Positions 8,386 through 16,479 of a stretch of 60,967 bases of DNA are shown one piece after another; within the stretch, counting starts at the first letter, position 1; each line of letters starts with the position of its first letter. A model generated the notes under the pieces. That model was not told the origin of the DNA and searched no databases. It saw only the letters and a program-made list of their open reading frames with translations. The translations under genes were made by a program, and so were the position numbers. This stretch comes from Prochlorococcus sp. AG-347-B23. Its GTDB lineage: Bacteria; Cyanobacteriota; Cyanobacteriia; PCC-6307; Cyanobiaceae. The stretch spans positions 1 to 60,967 of the forward strand of contig QCBE01000006.1 of the NCBI GenBank assembly GCA_003281715.1, read 5' to 3'.

Positions 8386-8655
8386 ATGTTGTTAAATCCT
8401 TTTTATCCATTCACTTTTTTGAAAATCTCTTCTTTTAAAGCTACCATTGTTTTTTTATCAATACTTTTAATTAAATCAAATTTGCTTAGATTAAAAGGGG
8501 GACTAATAGGAGGTCTTTTTGCCCTGATACTCATATCGGGGATTTTTGCCTCTAGTACCATAGCTTTAGGATCTTTAGTTTATGCCTATAGATTAAAGAA
8601 GAAATCTAATTCTGATAATAATCAAATGCAAGATTTAGAAACTGTTAATGTTTAA
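8386..8655 (+). CDS. Small membrane protein, probably two spans
   Basis: An 89-residue protein with a hydrophobic stretch at about residues 12-30 and a longer Gly/Ile/Leu-rich span at 38-66 (GGLIGGLFALILISGIFAS). A basic loop (YRLKKKS) and a polar tail follow. The start at ATG 8386 is provisional because the first 30 residues are less convincing than the rest. No family is recognised. Confidence 0.55.
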   Translation: MLLNPFYPFTFLKISSFKATIVFLSILLIKSNLLRLKGGLIGGLFALILISGIFASSTIALGSLVYAYRLKKKSNSDNNQMQDLETVNV

Positions 8656-8689
8656 GATATTTTTTGTGAATCAAATTCAGTTGGATAAC

Positions 8690-8806
8690 CTAAAATGGAG
8701 TTCCAGGGACAAAATGCAAGACTAAAAATCCAAAACCGGCAGCAAAAACAATTGATACTGCGATGATTAGAAGGCCCGATGCCATCCCCCCTTCGTTAAA
8801 TGCCAT
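8690..8806 (-). CDS. 38-residue single-span membrane micro-protein
   Basis: Reading from ATG 8806 to TAG 8690 gives MAFNEGGMASGLLIIAVS, then a hydrophobic span and the end LVLHFVPGTPF. The single well-formed span with short polar ends resembles photosystem or cytochrome-complex small subunits. It does not match PsbM, PsbT, PsaI, PsaM, PetG, PetL or PetN as I know them. The G+C content over the coding part is higher than in the flanking spacer, which supports selection on the sequence. Confidence 0.65.
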   Translation of the reverse strand: MAFNEGGMASGLLIIAVSIVFAAGFGFLVLHFVPGTPF

Positions 8807-8875
8807 ATAGTGAGTTATTTTTAATTAATAATAGAACATATTTGTTACCAAGTAATAGTTCTAATTACTCATATA

Positions 8876-9052
8876 TCACCCAAATTTATTATTAATCGTG
8901 AATAAAAGTAAAAATATTGAAGTTAGTGAGATGATAAAACCAAATATTATTAATGGTTTAGATTTAACGTTTTTTTCTTCTTTGAGGCTATTTTTAGGAG
9001 ATGCTAAGTTGGCATTTCTTTTAGAGAGAAGATTGGTAAAAGGTTTAATCAC
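8876..9052 (-). CDS. Possible 58-residue tail-anchored membrane protein
   Basis: The minus-strand reading from GTG 9052 to TGA 8876 gives a basic, polar N-terminal half (KRNANLASPKNSLKEEKNV). It is followed by a hydrophobic span (LIIFGFIISLTSIFLLLF) and a short tail. The plus strand is also open here for 64 codons, but that product has scattered charges and no structure. I prefer the minus reading because of its membrane-anchor layout. No ribosome binding site is visible, so the call is tentative. Confidence 0.5.
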   Translation of the reverse strand: MIKPFTNLLSKRNANLASPKNSLKEEKNVKSKPLIIFGFIISLTSIFLLLFTINNKFG

Positions 9053-9075
9053 GATAAATATTAGATCTGAGCTTA

Positions 9076-9393
9076 TTACCCTAAAGTTTTAAATAAATCT
9101 TTATGGTAATCAACAATATTTTGACAACTTATTACAGGTGTAAATTCCATATGAATGCCAAATTTAGCTCTCCATGGAGCAAAATGTGCAAAAATTTCTT
9201 TATCACTATGTGCCTTACATAAACAAACTACCCTACCTTCGCCTGGAGCATGAACTCTAAATAACATCTCAAATTTGTCTGTTTTGTCTGATTTTGCAAT
9301 TTCACCGTTTTCCCAGGCCTCCACAAATAATTGATAAGCTTTTACTTGATTCTCAATATCTGGAAATTGGCAGTCAGCAAGAAATAATTGCAT
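9076..9393 (-). CDS. DUF3303-type protein
   Basis: A 105-residue protein from the ATG at 9393 beginning MQLFLADCQFPD, where the DUF3303 domain normally starts. The family core is visible in FRVHAPGEGRVVCLCKA and FAPWRAKFGIHMEFTPV. The frame remains open to an ATG at 9513, but the additional 40 residues look like untranslated sequence and overlap another small frame. The dimeric ferredoxin-like fold is expected; function is unknown. It is common in cyanobacteria. Confidence 0.8.
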   Translation of the reverse strand: MQLFLADCQFPDIENQVKAYQLFVEAWENGEIAKSDKTDKFEMLFRVHAPGEGRVVCLCKAHSDKEIFAHFAPWRAKFGIHMEFTPVISCQNIVDYHKDLFKTLG

Positions 9394-9484
9394 TAGAGTA
9401 TTTTTGAAATTTAACTTATTATCGCTCAAATTGTTATTTATTAATTGTACTGTTTGAATTTGAAGATCAGAAAAAAATATTTTT

Positions 9485-9634
9485 CTAAATAAAGTGAGAA
9501 GATAGAGTCTCAAGAAATTTTCCTATATCTTTTTTATATAAACTATCTGTGATTCTTAAAGAGAATAATTCATAATCATTTATATCTTTTTTTTTGTCAA
9601 AATTCATATTTCCCTTTAATGAAATATTTTTCAT
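9485..9634 (-). CDS. Possible 49-residue hypothetical protein
   Basis: An ATG at 9634 opens a 49-codon frame ending at TAG 9485 (MKNISLKGNMNFDKKKDIND, then a Leu/Phe-rich helical end). It lies on the same strand just upstream of the DUF3303 gene. Composition is plausible, but there is no ribosome binding site or recognised family. Confidence 0.3.
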   Translation of the reverse strand: MKNISLKGNMNFDKKKDINDYELFSLRITDSLYKKDIGKFLETLSSHFI

Positions 9635-9753
9635 GATTATTTTGCTTACTATTTAAAATTTAAACAAATATGAGTAAAAGACAGATTTCGTTACATTATG
9701 TTTTTTATGAGCGAAATTGCTAATGCAAATAAATAAAAATTAGAATATTTAGT

Positions 9754-10077
9754 TTAAGGGTTAATTAATTTTTCCAGAATATACAATAATGCATTAATTA
9801 CAGAAAAAATTACTGTTAATAAAGATGCAATAACGGGTAATAAATTGAACCACAATTGCGAAGTAGTCATTTTTGAATCAATAGGCAGAAAATTGGTTCT
9901 TTTTTTAATTCTAATTTGTAACCAAAATATAGATAATGGATAAATAATCCTTGAAAAAGTAATTAAAAAAGAAGGCAAAATACCTTGGTTTGAATAAAGT
10001 ATAAATCCTGAAAAAAAGTATAAAGCCCAAATTAGAACCCTCTGAATCAGAATTAATCCCTTGCTTTTGCCAGACAT
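9754..10077 (-). CDS. Small integral membrane protein
   Basis: A 107-residue protein with about three hydrophobic segments (near residues 9-29, 34-53 and 76-100) separated by short basic loops such as IRIKKRTN. It is 6 bases downstream of the acetyltransferase gene on the same strand, so the two are likely cotranscribed. No family is recognised. Confidence 0.65.
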   Translation of the reverse strand: MSGKSKGLILIQRVLIWALYFFSGFILYSNQGILPSFLITFSRIIYPLSIFWLQIRIKKRTNFLPIDSKMTTSQLWFNLLPVIASLLTVIFSVINALLYILEKLINP

Positions 10078-10083
10078 TATTAA

Positions 10084-10560
10084 TTAATTAATTTTTATAA
10101 TTTTAGTCATTTTATATCTTTCAAATAAAATGTTATTTATAATTACTTTTTCTTTACGTATGATTTTCCATTTATTTTTAAGAAATAATTCATAACTTAT
10201 TAAGCTCGCTTCAGTATAAAGAGAATCTAAACCTTCTTTCATTGCTTCATCTTCTAATTTATGAAGTAACATAAATCCGTAGCCTTTTCTTTGGAATTTA
10301 CCTTTACAGTAAAAAAGCGCAATCCTATCGCTTGGATATCTTGTGGCAAAAGCAATAATAATTCCTTGTTTACTTATAAGCCATCCTTTTCCTTTAATTA
10401 TTGACTTATCAAAATTTGGGTTATTCCAAGCTTGGCTTGACCAGGCTCTTTTTTGTTCTTGACTATAAATTTTTTTATCTAAAGATTGAATTGAATCAAA
10501 ATAAACCTTCTTTAATTCCAGTTGATCTTTAATGGTAATTTGTCTTAAATTCATAAACAA
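10084..10560 (-). CDS. GNAT-family N-acetyltransferase
   Basis: A 158-residue GNAT-fold protein that should transfer an acetyl group from acetyl-CoA to an amine. The coenzyme A pyrophosphate loop is visible as FQRKGYGFMLLHKLEDEA at about residue 91. It is preceded by the strand IALFYCKGKF and followed by the TEASLISYELFLKNKW region typical of small bacterial members. The substrate cannot be read from the sequence. The start could be Met1 or Met3. It is divergent from the S51 peptidase gene, with only 14 bases between starts. Confidence 0.8.
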   Translation of the reverse strand: MFMNLRQITIKDQLELKKVYFDSIQSLDKKIYSQEQKRAWSSQAWNNPNFDKSIIKGKGWLISKQGIIIAFATRYPSDRIALFYCKGKFQRKGYGFMLLHKLEDEAMKEGLDSLYTEASLISYELFLKNKWKIIRKEKVIINNILFERYKMTKIIKIN

Positions 10561-10574
10561 ATCTTTTATTCAAT

Positions 10575-11255
10575 ATGCCTAGTAAAAATATAGTCGCAAT
10601 TGGTGGAGGAGGGTTTGGACGTTCATTAGGCTCTCTTGAAATTGAAAAATATATAGTTTCTTTAAGTAATAAAAAAAGACCTAAAATTTGCTTTATTCCA
10701 ACAGCATCTGGCGATAGTAGTTTGTACAAACTAAATTTTTATAGAGCATTTTCTAAACTCGATTGTATAACAAGCCATATTGATTTCTTCTCTAGAACAG
10801 AAAACTTAGAAAAGAAAGTTTTCACTCAAGACATCATTTATGTTGGCGGAGGAAATACAAAAAGTATGTTAGCTGTTTGGAAAGAATGGAATTTACATAA
10901 AATTTTGCGAAATGCTTATGAAAAAGGAATTGTAATGAGTGGTGTAAGTGCTGGTGCAATTTGTTGGTTTGATAAAGGTATAACTGATTCTTATGCTAAG
11001 GAATTAGCCATAATTGATTGCTTAGGCATAGTTGAAGGTATTGCCTGCCCGCATTTCGATGAAGAGAAAGAAAGGGAACCTTACGTTAATGATGTTATTC
11101 AGAGAGAAATTATTGAATCTTGTATATGTATTGAGGGCAATTGTGCCTTGCATATTAAAAATGATTTTGACTATTCCTCAATTGATTTTGGTAATGGTAG
11201 AAATTGTTTTAGAGTCACAAGGGAAAATAATATTGTAAAGAAAGAAATTCTTTGA
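10575..11255 (+). CDS. S51-family serine peptidase (dipeptidase E-like)
   Basis: A 226-residue member of peptidase family S51, which includes dipeptidase E and cyanophycinase. The nucleophile elbow is SGVSAGAICW, with the catalytic serine before AGA at about residue 124. The oxyanion-side motif YVGGGNTKSM is at about residue 91. The later CPHFDEEKERE segment holds the family's conserved His. The short length fits the dipeptidase E and orphan branch better than cyanophycinase. It is probably cytosolic and acts on aspartyl dipeptides or a similar substrate. No signal peptide is present. Confidence 0.82.
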   Translation: MPSKNIVAIGGGGFGRSLGSLEIEKYIVSLSNKKRPKICFIPTASGDSSLYKLNFYRAFSKLDCITSHIDFFSRTENLEKKVFTQDIIYVGGGNTKSMLAVWKEWNLHKILRNAYEKGIVMSGVSAGAICWFDKGITDSYAKELAIIDCLGIVEGIACPHFDEEKEREPYVNDVIQREIIESCICIEGNCALHIKNDFDYSSIDFGNGRNCFRVTRENNIVKKEIL

Positions 11256-11278
11256 AAAGAAAATATTTTTAATATGTT

Positions 11279-11683
11279 TTAGATCTCTTCATTTTTTGAG
11301 ATTGAAGTAAATTCAATCCCTTTGTACTTTACAAATGATGCAGTCCATACTTCTTTGGAGAGATTGCCAAGGTATTTTAAAAATTGTTGTGTATCACCAT
11401 CTCTTATCCATTCAGATTTAATGAATGGAAGCTCTTTTTGCATTCTTTTAGGATGCATATGAACTAGGAGTAAACCTTTTTCTTCAGAAGCCCTTTTTAG
11501 AGCACCTTCATCACTTCTTTGAAAAACTCTCAATAAAAGATTTAAAATCACCTCTTCTCCAAGTTTCTTAAAATTTTCTGATTCCTCTAAATTATCTTTA
11601 ATTTCTTTACCTCCAAGAGGCATTGCTCTAATAAGGTTTTGCTCTATTAAAGCTATTGCAATAAGATAATCTTGGCTAGCCAT
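11279..11683 (-). CDS. Conserved cyanobacterial-type hypothetical protein
   Basis: A 134-residue soluble, largely helical protein starting MASQDYLIAIALIEQNLIRA, with no cysteines and no membrane span. A charged helical middle (RVFQRSDEGALKRASEEKG) is followed by a mixed C-terminal part. It converges on the S51 peptidase gene. I do not recognise a named family. Confidence 0.7.
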   Translation of the reverse strand: MASQDYLIAIALIEQNLIRAMPLGGKEIKDNLEESENFKKLGEEVILNLLLRVFQRSDEGALKRASEEKGLLLVHMHPKRMQKELPFIKSEWIRDGDTQQFLKYLGNLSKEVWTASFVKYKGIEFTSISKNEEI

Positions 11684-11853
11684 ATTCTAAAATAATACTT
11701 TTTGGTATTCTAACCTCTCGAGTTCATGAAAATCTTTTATAGATAAAATATTATCCAAAAGAAGAAAGGAAAAATTTGTTTATTATTTTCTTATACAGTT
11801 GAACCTTCACTATTTATTTATTTTAATTAGTAATATGAAAAATTTTATTTGTT

Positions 11854-12087
11854 ATGAAGTTTTTTTTGTTTTTATTCTTTGGGATTTTTTTAGGCCTTTA
11901 TTTATCATGGCCCGGTTTATTAATACCAGAAAATTGGAAATGTTTTAATCAAATTATTGCAAAATCTGCACAAGATAAAATTTCTTTAAAAGCCGCATTA
12001 GAGATTTCCCCTAATTATTTTCTAAAGGCTAAAAATAAAAAGAAGACTTCCAAAATAAGAATCGTAGCAGATGCGTGTTTTCGTTAA
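11854..12087 (+). CDS. Small protein with N-terminal signal or anchor
   Basis: A 77-residue protein whose first 20 residues (MKFFLFLFFGIFLGLYLSWP) form a signal peptide or membrane anchor, followed by a small basic domain with one early and one late cysteine. It lies 32 bases before the next plus-strand gene and may share its transcript. No family is recognised. Confidence 0.6.
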   Translation: MKFFLFLFFGIFLGLYLSWPGLLIPENWKCFNQIIAKSAQDKISLKAALEISPNYFLKAKNKKKTSKIRIVADACFR

Positions 12088-12119
12088 TATGTTACAGGAC
12101 GAAATTTGAATACTAAGTA

Positions 12120-12923
12120 ATGAACAAAAATACAAGATTTGAATTGTCTTTTAAAAATATATCTCAGTTAGAAAATAAACTTAATTTCTGCAAATTAAAT
12201 AATATAAAAAATATCAATATTCCATGTAAAGGACTTATTAAGAAAGAATTATTTAATTCAACTATTAATTATATATCTAAAAACTTTAATGAATTTAATG
12301 TGACCTATCACTATAGTCTTTATCATCAATATTCAAAAAATAAAGCCGATTCATATCAGTATTTTTTAGAGTTTGTTAAAAATTCTCACATTAATAGAAA
12401 TTATGAAATTTTACTTGTGTCGGGATCAAATAAGAAAAAAAACTTTGACTCAGTTGATGTATTGGGTTATTTAAAAAAAGAAAAAAATTTAAAAGTTAAA
12501 ATAGGTATAGTTTACAATCCATACTTGAAAAAATATTATAATATTTCTTCAGAAAGAGAACGGTTCGAAAGAAAAATTTCGACTGGATTAATAAATTCAA
12601 TTTGGTTTCAATATGGCACAGATATTAAAGTTCTTCAGAATGAGTTGACTTATCTCAAGAAAATAGTAAAAGATGAAAAATTAAATCTTTTTGGAAGTTT
12701 ATTTATTCCTTCTAAACAATTTATAGCGCGGTTTAAATTTCGTCCTTGGAAAGAGGTATACATTTCAGGAAAGTATTTATTTGACTTAGAAAATTTTTTT
12801 GATTTTACAAGTGATTTAGTTAGTTTTTATAAAAATAATAATATTACTCCTGTAATTGAATCTGATTTTTCATCATTGGAGAAACTTGATTCTGTTTATA
12901 GTTTTTTAGAAGATGAAAGATAA
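12120..12923 (+). CDS. Methylenetetrahydrofolate reductase-like TIM-barrel protein
   Basis: A 267-residue protein that I read as a divergent relative of the MetF/MTHFR barrel. The RFELSF start resembles the family's FEF strand, and LLVSGSN stands where MTHFR has LRGD. The block KIGIVYNPYLKK, then RFERKISTGLINSIWFQYGTD, follows the order of the PE-H, KVDAGADF and TQLFFD elements. Several flavin-contacting residues are not conserved, so it may act on another substrate or be non-enzymatic. It is 20 bases upstream of a flavoprotein gene on the same strand, a hint of shared redox work. The assignment is by pattern and needs a profile search. Confidence 0.5.
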   Translation: MNKNTRFELSFKNISQLENKLNFCKLNNIKNINIPCKGLIKKELFNSTINYISKNFNEFNVTYHYSLYHQYSKNKADSYQYFLEFVKNSHINRNYEILLVSGSNKKKNFDSVDVLGYLKKEKNLKVKIGIVYNPYLKKYYNISSERERFERKISTGLINSIWFQYGTDIKVLQNELTYLKKIVKDEKLNLFGSLFIPSKQFIARFKFRPWKEVYISGKYLFDLENFFDFTSDLVSFYKNNNITPVIESDFSSLEKLDSVYSFLEDER

Positions 12924-12943
12924 TTTATGGCAATATTAAACCT

Positions 12944-14110
12944 ATGAAAAGTGATGTTACATATGACTTATTAATAATAGGTGGAGGTATATCTGCGTGT
13001 GTTTTCGCTTCGAAGTATCTGAAAAATAATATTAATCAAAAAGTTGGATTAATTGAAATTGGTAGAGGACTTGGAGGGAGATCAAGTACAAGAATAAGCA
13101 AAAAATATAAAGGATGGAAACTAAACCATGGTTCTCCAAATTTTAATATATCTAACAGTAAAAATAATCTTCTATTAAAAAGATATATTGATGAATTATT
13201 GGAAAATAAATATATAAAAATTGACGACTCAGACATATTTTTTCTAAATGAAGATTCTAATTTAGAAACCATAAAAAAATCTGAATTTTCTTGCGGAGTT
13301 GATTATCTATCTTTAGATTCCATGAGTGAATTATCGAAAAAGATAATTGAGTCAAATAATTTAAGAGGAAAAATTAATTTTTTCTTTGAAACTTTAATAG
13401 TAGATATGAAGTTTAATGATAAAGAATGGTTACTAACATCAAAAAATGGCGACAAATTCAAGTCTAAATATCTAATTTGTTCAACTAATTTGTTGTTACA
13501 TAAGAGGTCTTTAAAAATATTAAACGTAAATCAAATTCCATTAAGAAAAGCTATTCCTCTTAATAATGATAAAAAAATAGATTTACTATTAAATTTCTTA
13601 GAAGAACAAACATTTATTCCCAGGTTAACTTTTTTAATTTATACAAATGAAAATTATAGTTTTAAAGATTATTATTCTAAAAAACAAAGGTATTTTTATT
13701 TAAAAAATTATTTAGAAAAAAAATATAGATTTGAAAGAATTATTTTTCAGCTTCAAGATAATAATAAATTGGGAATTGTAGTACATTCAAAAAACGCAGA
13801 GTTAATTAATTCTTATATAAGTGCAAAAGATGAAGAAGTTTTTAAACAAAAAATAATTACAAATTTCAATAAACTGTTTCAAGATAATCCTTTAGTAAAT
13901 AAATTAACTTTTGATGAAAAAATATCTATTATGAAATGGAGAGCTTCACAGCCTTCTGGCCTTGCAGTACCATTATCTTTACAATTTAGTAGAAAATATA
14001 GAATTGGATTTTGCGGTGACTGGTTTGAAGGAGATGGATTTGGCAGAATTGAAGGCTCAATTTTAAGCGCTTTAATATTAGAGAAAAAAATTAAAGACTT
14101 AATTAAATAA
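12944..14110 (+). CDS. FAD-dependent oxidoreductase, renalase/amine-oxidase-like
   Basis: A 388-residue flavoprotein. The N-terminal dinucleotide-binding motif is LLIIGGGISACVFASKYL, followed by the family's second motif LGGRSSTR and the HGSPNF segment characteristic of renalase-like proteins. The C-terminal FAD contact is FCGDWFEGDGFGRIEGSILS. It probably oxidises a small amine or dihydronicotinamide-like compound; the substrate is unknown. It pairs with the upstream MTHFR-like gene. Its last 12 bases overlap the convergent kinase-like gene. Confidence 0.8.
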   Translation: MKSDVTYDLLIIGGGISACVFASKYLKNNINQKVGLIEIGRGLGGRSSTRISKKYKGWKLNHGSPNFNISNSKNNLLLKRYIDELLENKYIKIDDSDIFFLNEDSNLETIKKSEFSCGVDYLSLDSMSELSKKIIESNNLRGKINFFFETLIVDMKFNDKEWLLTSKNGDKFKSKYLICSTNLLLHKRSLKILNVNQIPLRKAIPLNNDKKIDLLLNFLEEQTFIPRLTFLIYTNENYSFKDYYSKKQRYFYLKNYLEKKYRFERIIFQLQDNNKLGIVVHSKNAELINSYISAKDEEVFKQKIITNFNKLFQDNPLVNKLTFDEKISIMKWRASQPSGLAVPLSLQFSRKYRIGFCGDWFEGDGFGRIEGSILSALILEKKIKDLIK

Positions 14111-14692
14111 TTTTTTCAGAATGTGATCTATATCAGTGTTTTTTTCAATAATGAATTTATTAGTATTATTTTTTATTCTATTAGTTTTGAATTTTTCGTG
14201 ATAAATGCTCCATGATTTTAAGAAATCATTCTCAGCTTGTTTTTTATCTTTGCCCCTTTCTTTTATATCTCTTTGGACAACTCTCTTCATGCACTCATTT
14301 TTTTTAGTTTTTATTTCTAAAAAAATATAATTCTTTTTAAAAGTGTTTGAGAATTCTTTAGCAAATATACCCTCAACAATTAAAAAACTAATATTATTTG
14401 TTTCGTTTATGATATTTTGAATTGTTTTCTTTTCGAAATTATAATAGCGATCACAGATTGAAATTCCATTCTTATAAATAAAATCAAAATCTTTTTTGAA
14501 TAGTTTTTTATTAAAACTAATACTTCTATCAAAAAAACCTTCTACAAATTTTGATAGTAATTTAATTATTAATCCTGTCTTATAGTAATTGTCGGTACTT
14601 AACACAATACCATTTTTATTTTTTTTAATTATTTGATTTGATAAAGTTGTTTTCCCGCTTCCGGAAGGTCCACTTATAAAAATAACCTTCAT
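14099..14692 (-). CDS. Uridine-kinase-like P-loop phosphotransferase
   Basis: A 197-residue NTPase with Walker A motif GPSGSGKTT at residues 8-16, then LSTDNYYKTG, the nucleoside-binding segment of the uridine kinase/phosphoribulokinase group. A Walker B-like strand is SFLIVEGIFA, and a basic lid region RVVQRDIKERGKDK follows. It probably phosphorylates a nucleoside or a similar small molecule using ATP. The fit to Udk is partial, so the substrate is open. It converges on and overlaps the flavoprotein gene by 12 bases. Confidence 0.72.
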   Translation of the reverse strand: MKVIFISGPSGSGKTTLSNQIIKKNKNGIVLSTDNYYKTGLIIKLLSKFVEGFFDRSISFNKKLFKKDFDFIYKNGISICDRYYNFEKKTIQNIINETNNISFLIVEGIFAKEFSNTFKKNYIFLEIKTKKNECMKRVVQRDIKERGKDKKQAENDFLKSWSIYHEKFKTNRIKNNTNKFIIEKNTDIDHILKKLFN

Positions 14693-14959
14693 TTTTATGA
14701 TCTGTTCTTTAATATGATTTTAACTTTACTATTAATAAATACCTTTAAATTTTGAATATACATTTTTTCTTTTTTTTAGTTTTTAAAGTAATTTATAATT
14801 CCTTGCAATGGCTCGTAAGCTTGCATAAATATTAAATGTGTGTCTTTATATAATTGTAAATAAATTATTTCTATTCAATTAGTTATTTTCTAGTTATTAA
14901 TTCCTCTAGAATTTGATAATATTAAATTGAATAGCTAATTTTATTACTTATATATTGCA

Positions 14960-15283
14960 ATGATTTCTAAATTTCTCAGCAAACTAAAATCAATTTTATT
15001 TAAAAGTGCAGTAATTCCTGAAACTCCTTTAAAGAAAGAAAAAAAGGTAGCAAAGTCTGCAAAAACAAAAACAAAAACAAAAACAAAAACCAAAGCGGTA
15101 AATTCTAAGAAAAATATTGAAACTTTGACTACACTTCCAGGTGTTGGAGCAAAAAGCGCAAAAGCTTTGTATGAGGCTGGTTTTAAAACAACAAAGGCAG
15201 TTATCTCTGCTGATGAAAAAGATCTTCTTGCTGTGTCAGGAGTTGGAATAAATCTTGTTAAGAAACTTAAAAAGCTTAAATAG
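14960..15283 (+). CDS. Helix-hairpin-helix protein with Lys/Thr repeat linker
   Basis: A 107-residue basic protein. The C-terminal 55 residues hold two helix-hairpin-helix motifs, LPGVGAKSAKALYEAG and VSGVGINLVKKLKKL, a fold that grips the backbone of DNA or RNA without sequence specificity. Between a short N-terminal helix and that domain lies a Lys-Thr repeat, KTKTKTKTK, encoded by a hexanucleotide repeat. It is probably a small nucleic-acid-binding protein; the process it serves is unknown. The A+T-rich 267 bases upstream hold no other gene that I can support. Confidence 0.8.
   Translation: MISKFLSKLKSILFKSAVIPETPLKKEKKVAKSAKTKTKTKTKTKAVNSKKNIETLTTLPGVGAKSAKALYEAGFKTTKAVISADEKDLLAVSGVGINLVKKLKKLK
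15061..15091 (+). repeat. Hexanucleotide microsatellite inside a coding region
   Basis: About five consecutive copies of a six-base unit (AAAAAC) encode the KTKTKT tract of the helix-hairpin-helix protein. Because the unit is a multiple of three, copy-number change would alter linker length without shifting the frame. Confidence 0.85.
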
Positions 15284-15364
15284 TTATATTTTTTTTAGAC
15301 CTCTATAAATCTATAAAAATTAATAATAATAAAAATTTATAAAAACTTTATGAGGTATAGGAGA

Positions 15365-15541
15365 TTATCTTCTCCTTGCTTTTCTTCTCTGTTGTAACTT
15401 TCTTTTGTATTTTTCAATAGGAGTTTCGTGATGCCTAAGTCTTTTTAAATCTGCAAAGATTCCAGATTTAGATACTTGTCTTTTAAATCTTCTAAGGGCT
15501 GACTCAATTCCCTCGTTCTCACCAACTGTTACCTGTGTCAA
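15365..15541 (-). CDS. rpsU: Ribosomal protein bS21
   Basis: A 58-residue ribosomal protein of the small subunit that acts during translation initiation. The start is TTG at 15541, giving [20 protein letters not shown]. The family's central [11 protein letters not shown] and the very basic C-terminus [13 protein letters not shown] are present. No in-frame ATG or GTG exists nearby, so TTG is the likely start. Confidence 0.95.
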
Positions 15542-15627
15542 AATTTTATAAATAAATATTATTCTAGCACCTCAATAGATAAATTTAAAATTCAAACTTT
15601 AACTCAAGAATTGATGGTTTATATAGA

Positions 15628-16086
15628 TTATTTTTTTGACCACTCAACAAATCTTTTTTTATTACTTTTTATATCTTGTAATGATTCAAAATAATATTTT
15701 TCCCAACCATCTTTAGGCAGTCCAAGAAATAACATTAGATTTAATGGGTATTGATCGCTATCGGAACAATTTCTAAAATCATCTCTAAATAAAAAGATTT
15801 CCTTTTTTAAAGCAATTGCGATACCCAATTCAATCATTACGCCTTCATCTGGGGGATTTCCATTTACAATCGCAAAAATACAATCACATTTTTTTAAATC
15901 ATGGAAATTACTTCTTGCAACTTCATATGCCCATTCACTTTCTTTTTGTATTAATCGTTTTGCTCTCTCAAAAGGTTCAAATACTTCTACATTTAAATCA
16001 TTGAAGATTTCAATAAATTCATGTAAGAGAGATTTAGTTTGTTTTGAAAATCCATATGGATTTGCCAAATATAATTTCTTTCTCAA
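15628..16086 (-). CDS. Nucleoside 2-deoxyribosyltransferase family protein
   Basis: A 152-residue protein of the nucleoside deoxyribosyltransferase family, which moves or hydrolyses the sugar of a 2'-deoxynucleoside or nucleotide. The N-terminal strand KLYLANPYGFS and the active-site block FAIVNGNPPDEGVMIELGIA are clear, with the catalytic glutamate in DEGVMIELG. The gene overlaps the upstream phosphoribosyltransferase gene by four bases (16083-16086), so the two are translationally coupled. This suggests a role in nucleobase salvage or in cleaning up odd nucleotides. Confidence 0.85.
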   Translation of the reverse strand: MRKKLYLANPYGFSKQTKSLLHEFIEIFNDLNVEVFEPFERAKRLIQKESEWAYEVARSNFHDLKKCDCIFAIVNGNPPDEGVMIELGIAIALKKEIFLFRDDFRNCSDSDQYPLNLMLFLGLPKDGWEKYYFESLQDIKSNKKRFVEWSKK

Positions 16087-16478
16087 CTTAAACCTCTTTT
16101 TTTGATGTACTTTTCGCGGTCACTTGATGAATTTAAAGTATTTTCCCAAGGGAAAACTATCCATTCGCTTTTTTTTGATATAAATACTGCATTCCACCAT
16201 GTAGGTTTAATCTTACTAAATAAGACAAAAAACACTGCTCCTTCAATATCTTTGAAGGTCGTTAATGTAAGACCAGTTTCATAAACATCATCTACTATTA
16301 GTGAATTTTTTATTGGTTTTGAAATTAATTCAATTTTTAATTTATGGCTTAGTGCTACAGCAAGACATAAACCACCCCGAGGAACTCCATATATTCCAGA
16401 AAACTCCTTAAACCTACATTTATCAGCTATTTCTTCTACGCTCTTATCAAATTCGCTCCAAGTAAAATAACTTATCAT
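16083..16478 (-). CDS. Phosphoribosyltransferase-fold protein
   Basis: A 131-residue type I phosphoribosyltransferase with the PRPP-binding loop SLIVDDVYETGLTL (two acidic residues, then ETG) and an earlier GIYGVPRGGL loop. Enzymes of this fold attach PRPP to a nucleobase. ATG at 16478 is the preferred start because it begins one base after the stop of the upstream gene; the frame stays open 15 more codons. The C-terminal Trp-rich segment (PTWWNAV, SEWIVFPWE) is like hypoxanthine or xanthine-type members. It is coupled to the deoxyribosyltransferase gene downstream. Confidence 0.85.
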   Translation of the reverse strand: MISYFTWSEFDKSVEEIADKCRFKEFSGIYGVPRGGLCLAVALSHKLKIELISKPIKNSLIVDDVYETGLTLTTFKDIEGAVFFVLFSKIKPTWWNAVFISKKSEWIVFPWENTLNSSSDREKYIKKRGLS

Positions 16479-16479
16479 T

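Noticed and set aside
8898-9092. Plus-strand frame of 64 codons
   Set aside because: Scattered charges, no ordered hydrophobic segment, and it overlaps the DUF3303 gene's end. The opposite strand gives a more protein-like membrane-anchor peptide.
14797-14823. Short ATG frame in the 267-base spacer before the HhH gene
   Set aside because: MARKLA and stop, only six codons, with no ribosome binding site. The upstream TATAAT-like element could be a promoter for the HhH gene, but nothing ties them.
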